This document shows, piece after piece, positions 43,802-53,284 of a stretch of DNA of 64,000 nucleotides. The position numbers were made by a program, and so were the translations under genes. Source of the stretch: JACVRW01 sp963827065. GTDB lineage: Bacteria > Actinomycetota > Thermoleophilia > Solirubrobacterales > Thermoleophilaceae. The notes under the pieces are model-generated. The model had not been told where the DNA came from, did not search any database, and saw only the letters and a list, made by a program, of their open reading frames with translations. Location of the stretch: positions 124,001 to 188,000 of the forward strand of contig CAWGZM010000014.1 in NCBI GenBank assembly GCA_963827065.1, read 5' to 3'. Within the stretch, counting starts at the first letter, position 1. Each line of letters begins with the position of its first letter.

Positions 43802-44600
43802 GCCGGAGGTCGAGTTCTACACGGCAGCCTCATTCCTCGAGGAGAACAGCAACTGGATCACCGCGATCGTCACGGTGGTGCTGGCGTTCGCTCTTGCCGA
43901 GCTCGTGGACCGCGCGCTGGTGCGGCGCGGCCGCACCGTCACCGAGCGGGTCGCCGGCGGCGAGCTCTCGCCCGTGGCCACCACCCGCCTGCGGCTCGTT
44001 CGGCGGCTCATCTTCGCCCTCATCGTGATCGTCGGCCTCGCGCTCGCCGCCTGGCAGTTCGACTCGGTCCGGCGCGTCGCGACGGGTGTGCTCGCCTCGT
44101 CGGCGGTGCTCGGCCTCGTTGTCGGCTTCGCTGCCCGCGCGACGCTCGCCAACGGGATCGCCGGCGTCCTGCTCGCGATCACCCAGCCGATCCGGATCGG
44201 CGACCTCGTGACGTTCGAGGAGAAGACGGGACAGGTCGAGGACGTGCAGCTCAGCTACACGTACATCCGGCTCGACGACGGGCTCCGGCTGATCGTGCCG
44301 AACGAGCGCCTGGCGCAGAGCTCGATCGAGAACCACACGATCGGCGACCCGCGCGTGCAGGTCGAGGTGTCGGTGTGGCTGCAACCCTATGTGGACCTCG
44401 ACCGCGCGCTCGCCCTGATCGCCTCCGAAGAGGAGGGGGTCGACGCGGGAGTGGCCGAGGTCGACAAGGAGGGCGTGCGGCTCAGCGCCACGACCTGGGC
44501 GGCCAGCCCGGCGGAGCGCGCGCGAGTAGGAGAGGAGCTGCGCCGGCGCTGGCTGCGGCAGCTCCGTGAGCACGGTCTATCCTCCCAGGCACCTGCGTAG
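43800..44600 (+). CDS. Small-conductance mechanosensitive channel (MscS family)
   Basis: 266 residues. Three membrane helices; the third, pore-lining one is GLVVGFAARATLANGIAGVL with the Gly/Ala pattern. The beta domain begins QPIRIGDLVTFEEKTGQVED. It opens under membrane tension after hypo-osmotic shock. The N-terminus is short. The stop codon lies inside the left arm of a 25-bp inverted repeat. Confidence 0.9.
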   Translation: MPEVEFYTAASFLEENSNWITAIVTVVLAFALAELVDRALVRRGRTVTERVAGGELSPVATTRLRLVRRLIFALIVIVGLALAAWQFDSVRRVATGVLASSAVLGLVVGFAARATLANGIAGVLLAITQPIRIGDLVTFEEKTGQVEDVQLSYTYIRLDDGLRLIVPNERLAQSSIENHTIGDPRVQVEVSVWLQPYVDLDRALALIASEEEGVDAGVAEVDKEGVRLSATTWAASPAERARVGEELRRRWLRQLREHGLSSQAPA

Positions 44601-44673
44601 GGGTCAGGTCTTGCATTCCAGCATCTGTAATTCCGGGCATGACCCCCCTGCTGGAATGCAAGACCTGACCCCT
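44599..44673. repeat. 75-bp perfect inverted repeat (REP/MITE-like hairpin)
   Basis: Two perfect 25-bp arms (44599-44623 and 44649-44673, starting AGGGGTCAGGTCTTGCATT) surround a 25-base centre. The GGGGTCAGGTCTTG type of end is seen beside IS200-like and REP-associated Y1 transposase genes in many bacteria. No transposase is here, so this would be a non-autonomous copy. It sits between mscS and the PBP gene, nine bases before the PBP start, and could fold in the PBP leader RNA. Confidence 0.8.
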
Positions 44674-44681
44674 GGTTTCCG

Positions 44682-46805
44682 ATGACTTACCGCCAACGAA
44701 AGTCAAGGAGGCGAAGGCGCCCGAAGGCCCGCGGAAAGATCCTGCTGGGCGTGGGCGTGCTCGCCACCGTGCTCCTGATCGCCATCGCCTCGGCGGCGGG
44801 CTACGTGCTCGCGATCGCCTCCAGCGCGCCCGAGCTGAGCGAGCTGAAGGCGGACGACAAGGGCGAGGTCTCCGCGGTGTTCGCCGCCGACGGCTCGCGG
44901 CTCGGATTCGTCCAGTCGGACGTCCTGCGCCGCGTCGTCCCGTTCAGGGACATGCCGCCCGAGATGCGCCAGGCGACCGTCGCGATCGAGGACGAGCGCT
45001 TCTACAAGCACGAGGGTGTCGACTTCAACGCGATTATCCGTGCCGGCATCAAGAACCTCGAGTCCGGCAAGACCGTGCAGGGCGGCTCCACCATCACCCA
45101 GCAGCTCGTGCGCGCGCTCTACATCCGCGATCCCAAGCGCGACTTCGCGCGCAAGATCCGCGAGGCCAAGCTGGCCTCCGAGCTCGAGGAGAAGCGCTCA
45201 AAGCGCTGGATCCTCCACGAGTACCTGAACTCGGTGCCCTACGGCACCGTCGGCGGGCGCACGGCGATCGGCGCGCAGGCCGCGGCCGTGACCTTCTTCT
45301 CCAAGGACGTCGACGAGCTGAACCTCGCCGAGTCCGCGCTGCTTGCGGGACTGCCGCAGGCGCCCTCCGAGTACAACCCGTTCCGCAACCCGCAGGCCGC
45401 TCTCAGCCGCCGCAATGAAGTTTTGCGGGCGATGTTCGACAACAACTACATCTCGCAGACCGAGCTGCTCGAGGCCATGGACGCGCCGCTCAAGCTGAAC
45501 CGCGGCACGCGCTACACCCAGCGCCGCGAGCCCTACTTCTTCGACTACGTGCAGGAGGAGCTGATCGAGCGCTACGGCGTCGGCGTCGTACGGCGAGGCG
45601 GCCTCAAGATCCACACGACGGTCCAGCCCGGGCTCCAGGACGCCGCCCGCGAGGCGATCAACGCGTACTACGGCGACCCGGCCGGGCCCTCCTCGGCGAT
45701 CGTGGCGGTCGACCCCTCCACCGGCAAGATCCGCGCGATGGCGTCGAGTGGGACCTACGGTGAGCGGCGCTTCAACCTCGCCGCCCAGGGCCACCGCCAG
45801 CCCGGCTCGGCGTTCAAGACGTTCGTCCTAACGGCGGCGATCCTCGACGGGGTCGACCCGGATTCGACGAGCTACACCTCGAAGCCGCTCAACATCGACG
45901 ACCCCTCGTTCGGGCACTGGGAGGTCAAGACCTTCGGCAACAGCTACTCGGGCACGGTCAGCCTCACGCGCGCGACGCTCGCGTCGGACAACACGGTCTA
46001 CGCGCAGCTGATCCTGGACCTCGGACCCGACAAGGTCTGCAAGGCGGCGAAGCTGCTCGGCATCACCACGAAGCTCGACTGCTATCCCGCCGAGGGCCTT
46101 GGCGGCCTCACCCGCGGCGTCACCACGCTCGAGATGGCGAACGCCTACGCGACGCTCGCCAGCGGCGGCATCCGCCACAAGGTCACGGGCATCGAAAGGG
46201 TGGTCTTCCCGGACGGCAAGAGCGAGCGACTCGCCAACCCGAAGGGCAAGCGCGTGATGACGGACGGGCAGGCCTACGAGGTCACGAAGATCCTCGAGAT
46301 GAACGTGACCTCGGGCACCGGCACCGCCGCGGGCTACGGCTGCCCGGCGGCCGGCAAGACGGGGACGACCGACGAGGCGAAGGACGCCTGGTTCGTGGGT
46401 TATACGCCGCGCCTGTCGACGGCGGTGTGGGTCGGCTATCCGGACGCGGGCATCGCGATGCCGGGGGCCCAGGGCGGGACCTACGCCGCGCCCGTCTGGC
46501 ACGCCTTCATGCTGCCCGCCAGCGACGGCAACTGCGAAGACTTCCCGCTCCCGACCGAGGCGTTCGTGTCCTCGCCCTTCTTCGGCGAGTATTCGAGCAC
46601 CGGGAGCAGCTACGACGACGACTACGGCGACGACTACTCGACGGACCCCTACACCGAGTCGCCCGACAGCACCGACGACGGGACCGACTACGACCCGAAC
46701 CTCTACGAGTCCGACCCGCAGCCGGAGCCGGACGTGCAGGTGCCGCCCGCGCAGGAAGAGCTCGCGCCGCCGGCGGGCGGCGGCACCGGCGCTCCCGACG
46801 GGTAG
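44682..46805 (+). CDS. Class A penicillin-binding protein (PBP1a-type)
   Basis: 707 residues. Basic cytoplasmic tail and one membrane helix (about 20-42). Glycosyltransferase domain GT51: AIEDERFYKHEGVDFNAIIR, QGGSTITQQLVRALY and RKIREAKLASELE. Transpeptidase domain: active serine in PGSAFKTF, ASDNTVYAQ for the SxN motif, and AGKTGTTDEAKDAWFVGY for KTG. A long acidic Ser/Asp/Tyr-rich tail follows. It makes and cross-links peptidoglycan. An inverted repeat is in its leader. Confidence 0.95.
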   Translation: MTYRQRKSRRRRRPKARGKILLGVGVLATVLLIAIASAAGYVLAIASSAPELSELKADDKGEVSAVFAADGSRLGFVQSDVLRRVVPFRDMPPEMRQATVAIEDERFYKHEGVDFNAIIRAGIKNLESGKTVQGGSTITQQLVRALYIRDPKRDFARKIREAKLASELEEKRSKRWILHEYLNSVPYGTVGGRTAIGAQAAAVTFFSKDVDELNLAESALLAGLPQAPSEYNPFRNPQAALSRRNEVLRAMFDNNYISQTELLEAMDAPLKLNRGTRYTQRREPYFFDYVQEELIERYGVGVVRRGGLKIHTTVQPGLQDAAREAINAYYGDPAGPSSAIVAVDPSTGKIRAMASSGTYGERRFNLAAQGHRQPGSAFKTFVLTAAILDGVDPDSTSYTSKPLNIDDPSFGHWEVKTFGNSYSGTVSLTRATLASDNTVYAQLILDLGPDKVCKAAKLLGITTKLDCYPAEGLGGLTRGVTTLEMANAYATLASGGIRHKVTGIERVVFPDGKSERLANPKGKRVMTDGQAYEVTKILEMNVTSGTGTAAGYGCPAAGKTGTTDEAKDAWFVGYTPRLSTAVWVGYPDAGIAMPGAQGGTYAAPVWHAFMLPASDGNCEDFPLPTEAFVSSPFFGEYSSTGSSYDDDYGDDYSTDPYTESPDSTDDGTDYDPNLYESDPQPEPDVQVPPAQEELAPPAGGGTGAPDG

Positions 46806-46815
46806 TAGGCCGGCG

Positions 46816-47721
46816 CTGGCCGAGCTCGAGCTGATCGCCGCGATCGAGGCCGCGCTCGAGGACCGCAGCGGCCGGCTCGTGCGCTGGACGGGTGACGACG
46901 CGGCGGTTGTGCGCGCGGCCTCGCTGGCGGTCACCTCGATCGACACGATCGTCGAGGGCACCCACTTCCGGCTCGCGACGCACTCGCCCGCCGACGTGGG
47001 CTGGAAGGCGCTCGCGAGTGCCCTCTCCGACATCGCGGCGATGGGCGCGCGCAGCGGCGAGGCCTACGTGTCGCTCGTGCTGCCGCCGGGCTTCGAGGGC
47101 GCGCTCGAGCTCGTCGGCGCCATGGAGGAGCTCGCCGCGGAGTGCGAGACCACGATCGCGGGCGGCGACGTGGCCGGCGGGCCGGCGCTCGTGGTGACGG
47201 TCGCCGTCACCGGCTGGGCGGACGACGAGGGCGAGCTCGTGGGCCGCGACGGCGCACGCCCGGGCGATCTCGTCGCCGTAACCGGCGAGCTGGGTGGCTC
47301 GGAGGCGGGTCGCCGGCTGCTCGAGTGCGGCGAGCGCGAGCCGGCCGAGCTGGTGGCCCGGCACCTGCGGCCGCGGCCGCGTCTTGCCGAGGGCCGCGCG
47401 CTCGCCGCGGCAGGCGTGAGCGCGATGATCGACCTGAGCGACGGGCTCGCCACCGACGCCCGCCACATCGCCGCGCGCAGCGGCGTGGAGCTGCGCGTCG
47501 AGCTCGAGCGGCTGCCGCGCGCGCGCGGCGTCAGCGCCGAGGCCGCCGCCGTCGGAGGCGACGACTACGAGCTGCTCGTGACCGTGCCGCCCGCCCGCCG
47601 CGCCGCCGTGGAGTCCGCGGCAGGGCTCAGCTTCGTCGGCAGCGTCGGCGAGGGCGAGGGGCTCGTGCTGCTTGGCCCGGACGGGCCGGTCGAGGGCCTC
47701 ACCGGCTTCGAGCACGCCTAG
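46816..47721 (+). CDS. thiL: Thiamine-monophosphate kinase ThiL
   Basis: About 301 residues. ATP-dependent phosphorylation of thiamine phosphate to the diphosphate. Seen: RWTGDDAAVV, DTIVEGTHF, DVGWKALASALSDIAAMGA, and AMIDLSDGLATDARHIA, plus GGDDYELLVTVP. The first usual start, GTG 46879, would delete the conserved ELELIAAIEAAL segment that precedes the GDD motif. CTG 46816 (AGTAGG six bases before it) restores it and was used. It follows the PBP stop by ten bases; the end overlaps the convergent M28-like stop by four. Confidence 0.9.
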   Translation: MAELELIAAIEAALEDRSGRLVRWTGDDAAVVRAASLAVTSIDTIVEGTHFRLATHSPADVGWKALASALSDIAAMGARSGEAYVSLVLPPGFEGALELVGAMEELAAECETTIAGGDVAGGPALVVTVAVTGWADDEGELVGRDGARPGDLVAVTGELGGSEAGRRLLECGEREPAELVARHLRPRPRLAEGRALAAAGVSAMIDLSDGLATDARHIAARSGVELRVELERLPRARGVSAEAAAVGGDDYELLVTVPPARRAAVESAAGLSFVGSVGEGEGLVLLGPDGPVEGLTGFEHA

Positions 47722-49514
47722 CGGCGCAGCGCCGAGCCCGTGCCGCCGAGCGAGCCGGGGCCCGCGTAGGCGCCGGGGCCATAGACGGACGGGCCGCGCT
47801 CGCCCGGCGCCGGCTCCTCCTCGCCCGGCAGGCGCCAGGTGATCTCGATCGTGGCGCATGCCGCCGCGAGGAGCAGGCAACCCGCCAGTGACATCACGAT
47901 GCCGACGCTGTGCCCGGTCACGAGCATCAGCAGGTACCAGGCGCCGTGGAGCGGGTCAAGCGAGAGCGAGAAGAGGTAGTAGACCGTCACGAGCAGGGCT
48001 GGAAGCAGTCCCGCCGCCACCATCGCGAAGCGCGCGCGCCGGCTCGGTGGCGGCCGCACGAGCACCGCGAGCATCCACAGGTGCGCCGCCGGGACCGCCA
48101 ACAGGCCCGCGTACGGGTTCAGGAGCCAGAGCAGGAGCGAGCCGAGGCTGATCGTGAGGGCGACCGCCACCGCGGCGCCGGGCTCCTCCGGGCTCTTCAG
48201 GCGGGCGTCCGGGCGCGCCGCCAGCCAGCGCGCCAAGAGCAGGGCGAGCAGCATCGCCGCGAGCACCCCACCGAGGACACCGAGCGCGGGCCCGTCGAGC
48301 GGCCACTCCGAGGGCGCCACGGGCGCCGGCGGCGGCGAGGGCGTGGCACCGGTCAGCGCGAGCAGCTCGGCGACCGCCAGCCCGGCCAGGAAGGGCGCGA
48401 GCCAGGCGCCGACGAAGCGCAGCCACAGAAGCACCTCCTGGTGACGGCGGCGCGCGCGGGCGAAGGCGTCGACCGAGGCCACCAGCACGGGCAGCAGCAG
48501 CGCGCCGGCGAACAGCGAGATCACCCAGCCCGGGAGCACCTGGCTCACCGCCAGCAGGTACGACTCGGGCCCGTGCGCCGGCCTGCGGCCCTGGTCGAGT
48601 GCAGTTACGGTCCGCAGCGTCGCGCGGCCGAGCGCGCCAAGCCGGTTCTCGTCGATCTCCTCGACCGGGCCGTCGCCCGGCGGCGGCAGCTCGCCGCTGC
48701 CGGAGATCCGCACCGCCTCGTAGCCCTCGGCAAGCAGCACCCCCTGAGGCCCGATGCCGATCGGGAAGGCGAGCCGCGCGAGCTGGCCGAACACCCCGGC
48801 GCCCCCGCCCGCCTCGTCGAGCTCCTGGCGGATCGACTCCGTCACCGTCCGCTGCAGGCCGATGCTGGCGCGGCGCGCGTCGTTCGACCAGGCCTGCGCG
48901 GACGGCTCGCTCGCGTCCGAGCCGAGGCTCGACACGACGAGCACCGCGTCGACGAAGTCCGCCGAGCCGAGCTCGGAGACGAGCCGCTGGGTGCCTACCT
49001 CGCCGAGCGCCGAGCCGTCGACCGACGCGAGCACGAGCGTCTTGCGCGAGGGCCTGCCCTGGAAGACCCGCGCCAGCTCGAGCAGCGCCGCCGTGTCGGA
49101 GGCGCTGCCGGGCCCGTCCGGCACGGCGCTCGCGTCGCGCGCGGCCACGACCACGATCTGGCGCCGCGAGCCGCCGGCCCGCCGGGCGATCACGTTCTCG
49201 AGCCGCCGGCCCGCGTGCGTGAAGCGCTGGCGCTCGATCTGGTCCGGCTGAAAGCCCCTGCGTGCCAGCTCGCGCGCCACCAGCTCGGCCGTCGCCGCGT
49301 CGCCGGGCCGGCCCGCGCGGCGGTCGGGCTGCTCGGTCGCGATCCGCTCGGCGAGCTGCGCGGCCTCGTCGCCGTCGAAGAGGATGTCGGCGGCCAATCC
49401 CTGGGGGAGTGGCGCGGGCTGCGACTGGAATGAGAACATCGCAAGAACCAGCGCCAAAAGCGCCGGGATGAATGCAGCCCGATAGACACGCGCCTCGATC
49501 ACCCTGCGCCTCAA
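47718..49514 (-). CDS. M28-like membrane protein with degenerate peptidase domain
   Basis: 598 residues. One N-terminal membrane helix, then a domain of about 280 residues with the M28 order: AELVARELARRGF, the ENVIARRAGGSRRQIVVVAA segment, and GPGSASDTAALLELARVF. The HxD zinc-ligand pair of active enzymes reads ARD here, so the first His is Arg; other ligands are unclear. Six to eight membrane helices form the C-terminal half. Probably a non-catalytic receptor or scaffold form. It converges on thiL and is divergent from the response regulator. Confidence 0.75.
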   Translation of the reverse strand: MRRRVIEARVYRAAFIPALLALVLAMFSFQSQPAPLPQGLAADILFDGDEAAQLAERIATEQPDRRAGRPGDAATAELVARELARRGFQPDQIERQRFTHAGRRLENVIARRAGGSRRQIVVVAARDASAVPDGPGSASDTAALLELARVFQGRPSRKTLVLASVDGSALGEVGTQRLVSELGSADFVDAVLVVSSLGSDASEPSAQAWSNDARRASIGLQRTVTESIRQELDEAGGGAGVFGQLARLAFPIGIGPQGVLLAEGYEAVRISGSGELPPPGDGPVEEIDENRLGALGRATLRTVTALDQGRRPAHGPESYLLAVSQVLPGWVISLFAGALLLPVLVASVDAFARARRRHQEVLLWLRFVGAWLAPFLAGLAVAELLALTGATPSPPPAPVAPSEWPLDGPALGVLGGVLAAMLLALLLARWLAARPDARLKSPEEPGAAVAVALTISLGSLLLWLLNPYAGLLAVPAAHLWMLAVLVRPPPSRRARFAMVAAGLLPALLVTVYYLFSLSLDPLHGAWYLLMLVTGHSVGIVMSLAGCLLLAAACATIEITWRLPGEEEPAPGERGPSVYGPGAYAGPGSLGGTGSALRR

Positions 49515-49529
49515 CCTACAATTCCGAAG

Positions 49530-50231
49530 GTGACGGCCTCAGCCCCCCGCATCTTGCTCGTGGACGACGAGGACGCGGTACAGAAGCTGCTGACCTATCC
49601 CCTGCGCAAGGAGGGCTACGAGGTGGTGCCGGCGCTCGACGGCCGCGAGGCCCTCGACCGGCTCTCCGAGGACAACTTCGACCTCGTCGTCCTCGACGTG
49701 ATGATGCCCAAGATGGACGGCTTCGACGTCTGCCGCGAGATCCGCGCCCGCAGCACCGTGCCGATCATCATGCTGACCGCCAAGACCGAGGAGATCGACA
49801 AGGTCCTCGGCCTCGAGCTCGGCGCCGACGACTACATCACGAAGCCCTTCTCGGTGCGCGAGTTCCGCAGCCGCGTCAAGGCTGTCCTGCGGCGCGCCGC
49901 CCTCACCCAGACCGAGGAGCAGTTCGAGGAGCCGATCGAATCGGGCGAGCTGCGCATCGACTTCGAGAAGCGGCTCGTCGAGGTCCGTGGCGCGGCCGTG
50001 CGTCTCACCTATGTCGAGTTCGAGATCCTTGCGGCGCTTGCGCGCGCGCCCGGGCGGGTATTCAGTCGCACGATGCTGCTCGAGCGCGTCTGGGGTGACG
50101 CCGCCTACCGCGACCCGCGCACGATCGACGTCCACATCCGTCATCTGCGCGAGAAGCTCGAGTCGGAGCCGAAGACACCTGAGCTGATCCTCACCGTGCG
50201 CGGGGTCGGCTATCGCTTCAGGGACGGGTGA
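49530..50231 (+). CDS. OmpR/PhoB-type response regulator
   Basis: 233 residues. Receiver with acidic pair (ILLVDDEDAVQKLL), phospho-Asp in DLVVLDVMMPKMDGFDVCRE, Thr/Lys in MLTAKTEE and DDYITKPFSVRE. The winged helix is VRLTYVEFEILAALARAPGR, then DPRTIDVHIRHLREKLE. Close in type to actinobacterial PhoP/RegX3/MtrA proteins. GTG start. The histidine kinase follows at once, so this is a two-component system; HtrA downstream could be part of an envelope-stress unit. Confidence 0.95.
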   Translation: MTASAPRILLVDDEDAVQKLLTYPLRKEGYEVVPALDGREALDRLSEDNFDLVVLDVMMPKMDGFDVCREIRARSTVPIIMLTAKTEEIDKVLGLELGADDYITKPFSVREFRSRVKAVLRRAALTQTEEQFEEPIESGELRIDFEKRLVEVRGAAVRLTYVEFEILAALARAPGRVFSRTMLLERVWGDAAYRDPRTIDVHIRHLREKLESEPKTPELILTVRGVGYRFRDG

Positions 50232-50235
50232 ACCC

Positions 50236-51656
50236 ATCAGGTCGCTCGGCAACAAGATCGCGCTCATCTTCTTCCTGATCACTGCGGCGGCCTTCGGCGT
50301 CATCTACTTCTGGGTCGTCACCCAGCCCGAGTCGAGCCTCGAGGAGCGCCGGCTGACCGACCTGGAAGCTGTGGCGGGCGCGTACGCGGGCTACGTCGAG
50401 CGCATGCGGGTGAGCGATCCGAAGCAGCCGACGCTCGAGCGCAGGGTGCGCGCGCTCGCCGACGCCACCGGCTCGCGCGTCACGCTGCTCGAATGGAAGG
50501 AGCGGCCGGAGGGCCGCCAGCTCGACCGGCGCGGGCTCGACTTCTACCCGCGCAGTGACTCGGGTGAGCAGCAGGCCTTCCCGAGGGCGTTCGCGCTCGC
50601 GGCGCGCGCCGTGCGCACCGGGCGCACGCAGAGCGGCTTCGGCAGCTTCCAGGGCGAGGACATCGGGATCGTCGCCCAGCCTGTCGGCACGCGTAAAGAC
50701 CCGCAGTGGGTGGCCCTCTACTCGCGCAACTTCGAGGAGGTCGCCGAGACCGTCTCCTTCATCCGCGGGCGCGTGCTCTGGGCCTGCGCCGCCGCGCTGC
50801 TGGTCGCCCTTATCGGAGGCTGGTTCGTCGCCCGCCGGCTCGCGCGCCGGGTGCGGCGCGTCGAGCGCGCTGCGGCGGACGTCGCGCGCGGCCACATGGG
50901 GGAGCCGCTCCCCGTCGACTCCGAGGACGAGCTCGGCCAGCTCACGCGCACCTTCAACGCCATGCAGCAGAAGCTGCGCGAGGTCGACATCGCGCGCAAG
51001 GAGTTCATCGCCACCGCCTCGCACGAGCTGCGCACGCCGATCTTCTCGCTGGCCGGCTTCGTCGAGCTGCTCCAGGACGAGGACCTGGACGACGAGACAC
51101 GCCGCGAGTTCGTCGACACCATGCGCGAGCAGGTGGAGCGCCTGCAGAAGCTGTCCGTCGACCTGCTCGACCTGTCGCGGCTCGACTCCGGCTCGGTCGA
51201 GCTGCACACCGAGCCCGTTGACCTCGCCGAGCTGACGCGCTCGGTCGTGGGCGAGTTCCGTCCGGCCCTGGAGACCCACCGGACCGAGCTCCGCATGGAG
51301 GTCCCGGACGAGGGCCCGCTCGCCGAATGCGACCGCGAGCGAGTGGCCCAGATCATGCGCATCCTGCTCGACAACGCGCTCCGGCACACCCCGGAGGGCA
51401 CCGACGTGACGGTGAGCGCCCAGCGCGAGAACGGCTCCGCCGAGTTCACGGTGGCGGACGAGGGGCCGGGCCTGCCGCCGGGCTCGCGCGACAAGGCGTT
51501 CGAGCGCTTCTACACCGGCGACGCGGCGCGCGGGGCGGGGCTCGGGCTCGCGATCGCCCGAGAGCTGGCGGAGCGCATGGATGGCCGGCTCTTCCTCGAG
51601 GACCGCCGCGACAGCACCGCCTTCGTCCTCGAGCTGCCCACGAACGGATCCGAGTC

Positions 51657-51660
<4 letters not shown>
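50236..51660 (+). CDS. Membrane sensor histidine kinase
   Basis: About 474 residues. Helix 1 (KIALIFFLITAAAFGVIYFW), an extracytoplasmic region of about 150 residues, helix 2 (VLWACAAALLVALIGGWFVA), a HAMP domain, then HisKA (FIATASHELRTPIFSLAGFV) and HATPase_c (ILLDNALRHTPEGTDV, DEGPGLPPGS, GAGLGLAIARELAE). The first membrane helix is in frame upstream of the first usual start (GTG 50371), and the codon directly before RSLGNKI is ATC 50236; this was taken as the start with doubt. The stop overlaps the HtrA start as GTGA. Confidence 0.88.
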
Positions 51661-52829
<1,169 letters not shown>

Positions 52830-52830
52830 C

Positions 52831-52851
52831 CCCGCACCCGATGCGGGTTTT
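52831..52851 (+). terminator. Rho-independent terminator
   Basis: A 6-bp stem (CCCGCA/TGCGGG), five-base loop and TTTT follow two bases after the HtrA stop. Confidence 0.6.
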
Positions 52852-52878
52852 CGCGGGGATCCGGGTAGGGTGACAGCC

Positions 52879-53274
52879 GTGGTCCGGACGACAGACGCGG
52901 CCGACAGCCGCGACGTATCCCTCACCATCCCGGCGCGTCCCGACTACCTCGTGCTCGCGCGTCTCGCGCTCTCGGCGGTGTGTCGACTGACGCCGCTCTC
53001 GCCCGAGGAGGTGGCCGACCTCAAGCTTGCGATCACGGAGGCGGCCAACGACTACGTCGACGAGAGCCGTCCGCTCGACGACGAGAGCCGGCTCAGCTTC
53101 TCCTTCAAGCTGGGCGACGACCGGCTGCAGATGGATCTCGACGGCCCCGTCGGCCCGGTGGCGGCCACCGAGCAGGAGCTCAGCCGGGCGATCATCGAGG
53201 CGACCGTGGACGAATCGTCCTTCTCCTCGGGCCGCACCCGCCTCGTGAAGTACCTGAAGCTTTCCGCCGAGTAG
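52879..53274 (+). CDS. Divergent RsbW-like ATPase-fold protein
   Basis: 131 residues. LTIPARPDYLVLARLALSAV, the LTPLSPEEVADLKLAITEAA helix and the later EATVDESSF...RLVKYL layout match anti-sigma factor kinases of the HATPase_c_2 group. The N box reads EAANDYVDE, with the Asn kept, but the DxGxG and GGxGL boxes that close over ATP cannot be found. It may bind a sigma factor or antagonist without kinase activity. GTG 52879 has AGGG nine bases upstream. TreT follows ten bases later in the same direction. Confidence 0.75.
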   Translation: MVRTTDAADSRDVSLTIPARPDYLVLARLALSAVCRLTPLSPEEVADLKLAITEAANDYVDESRPLDDESRLSFSFKLGDDRLQMDLDGPVGPVAATEQELSRAIIEATVDESSFSSGRTRLVKYLKLSAE

Positions 53275-53284
53275 TCTGGCGCGC

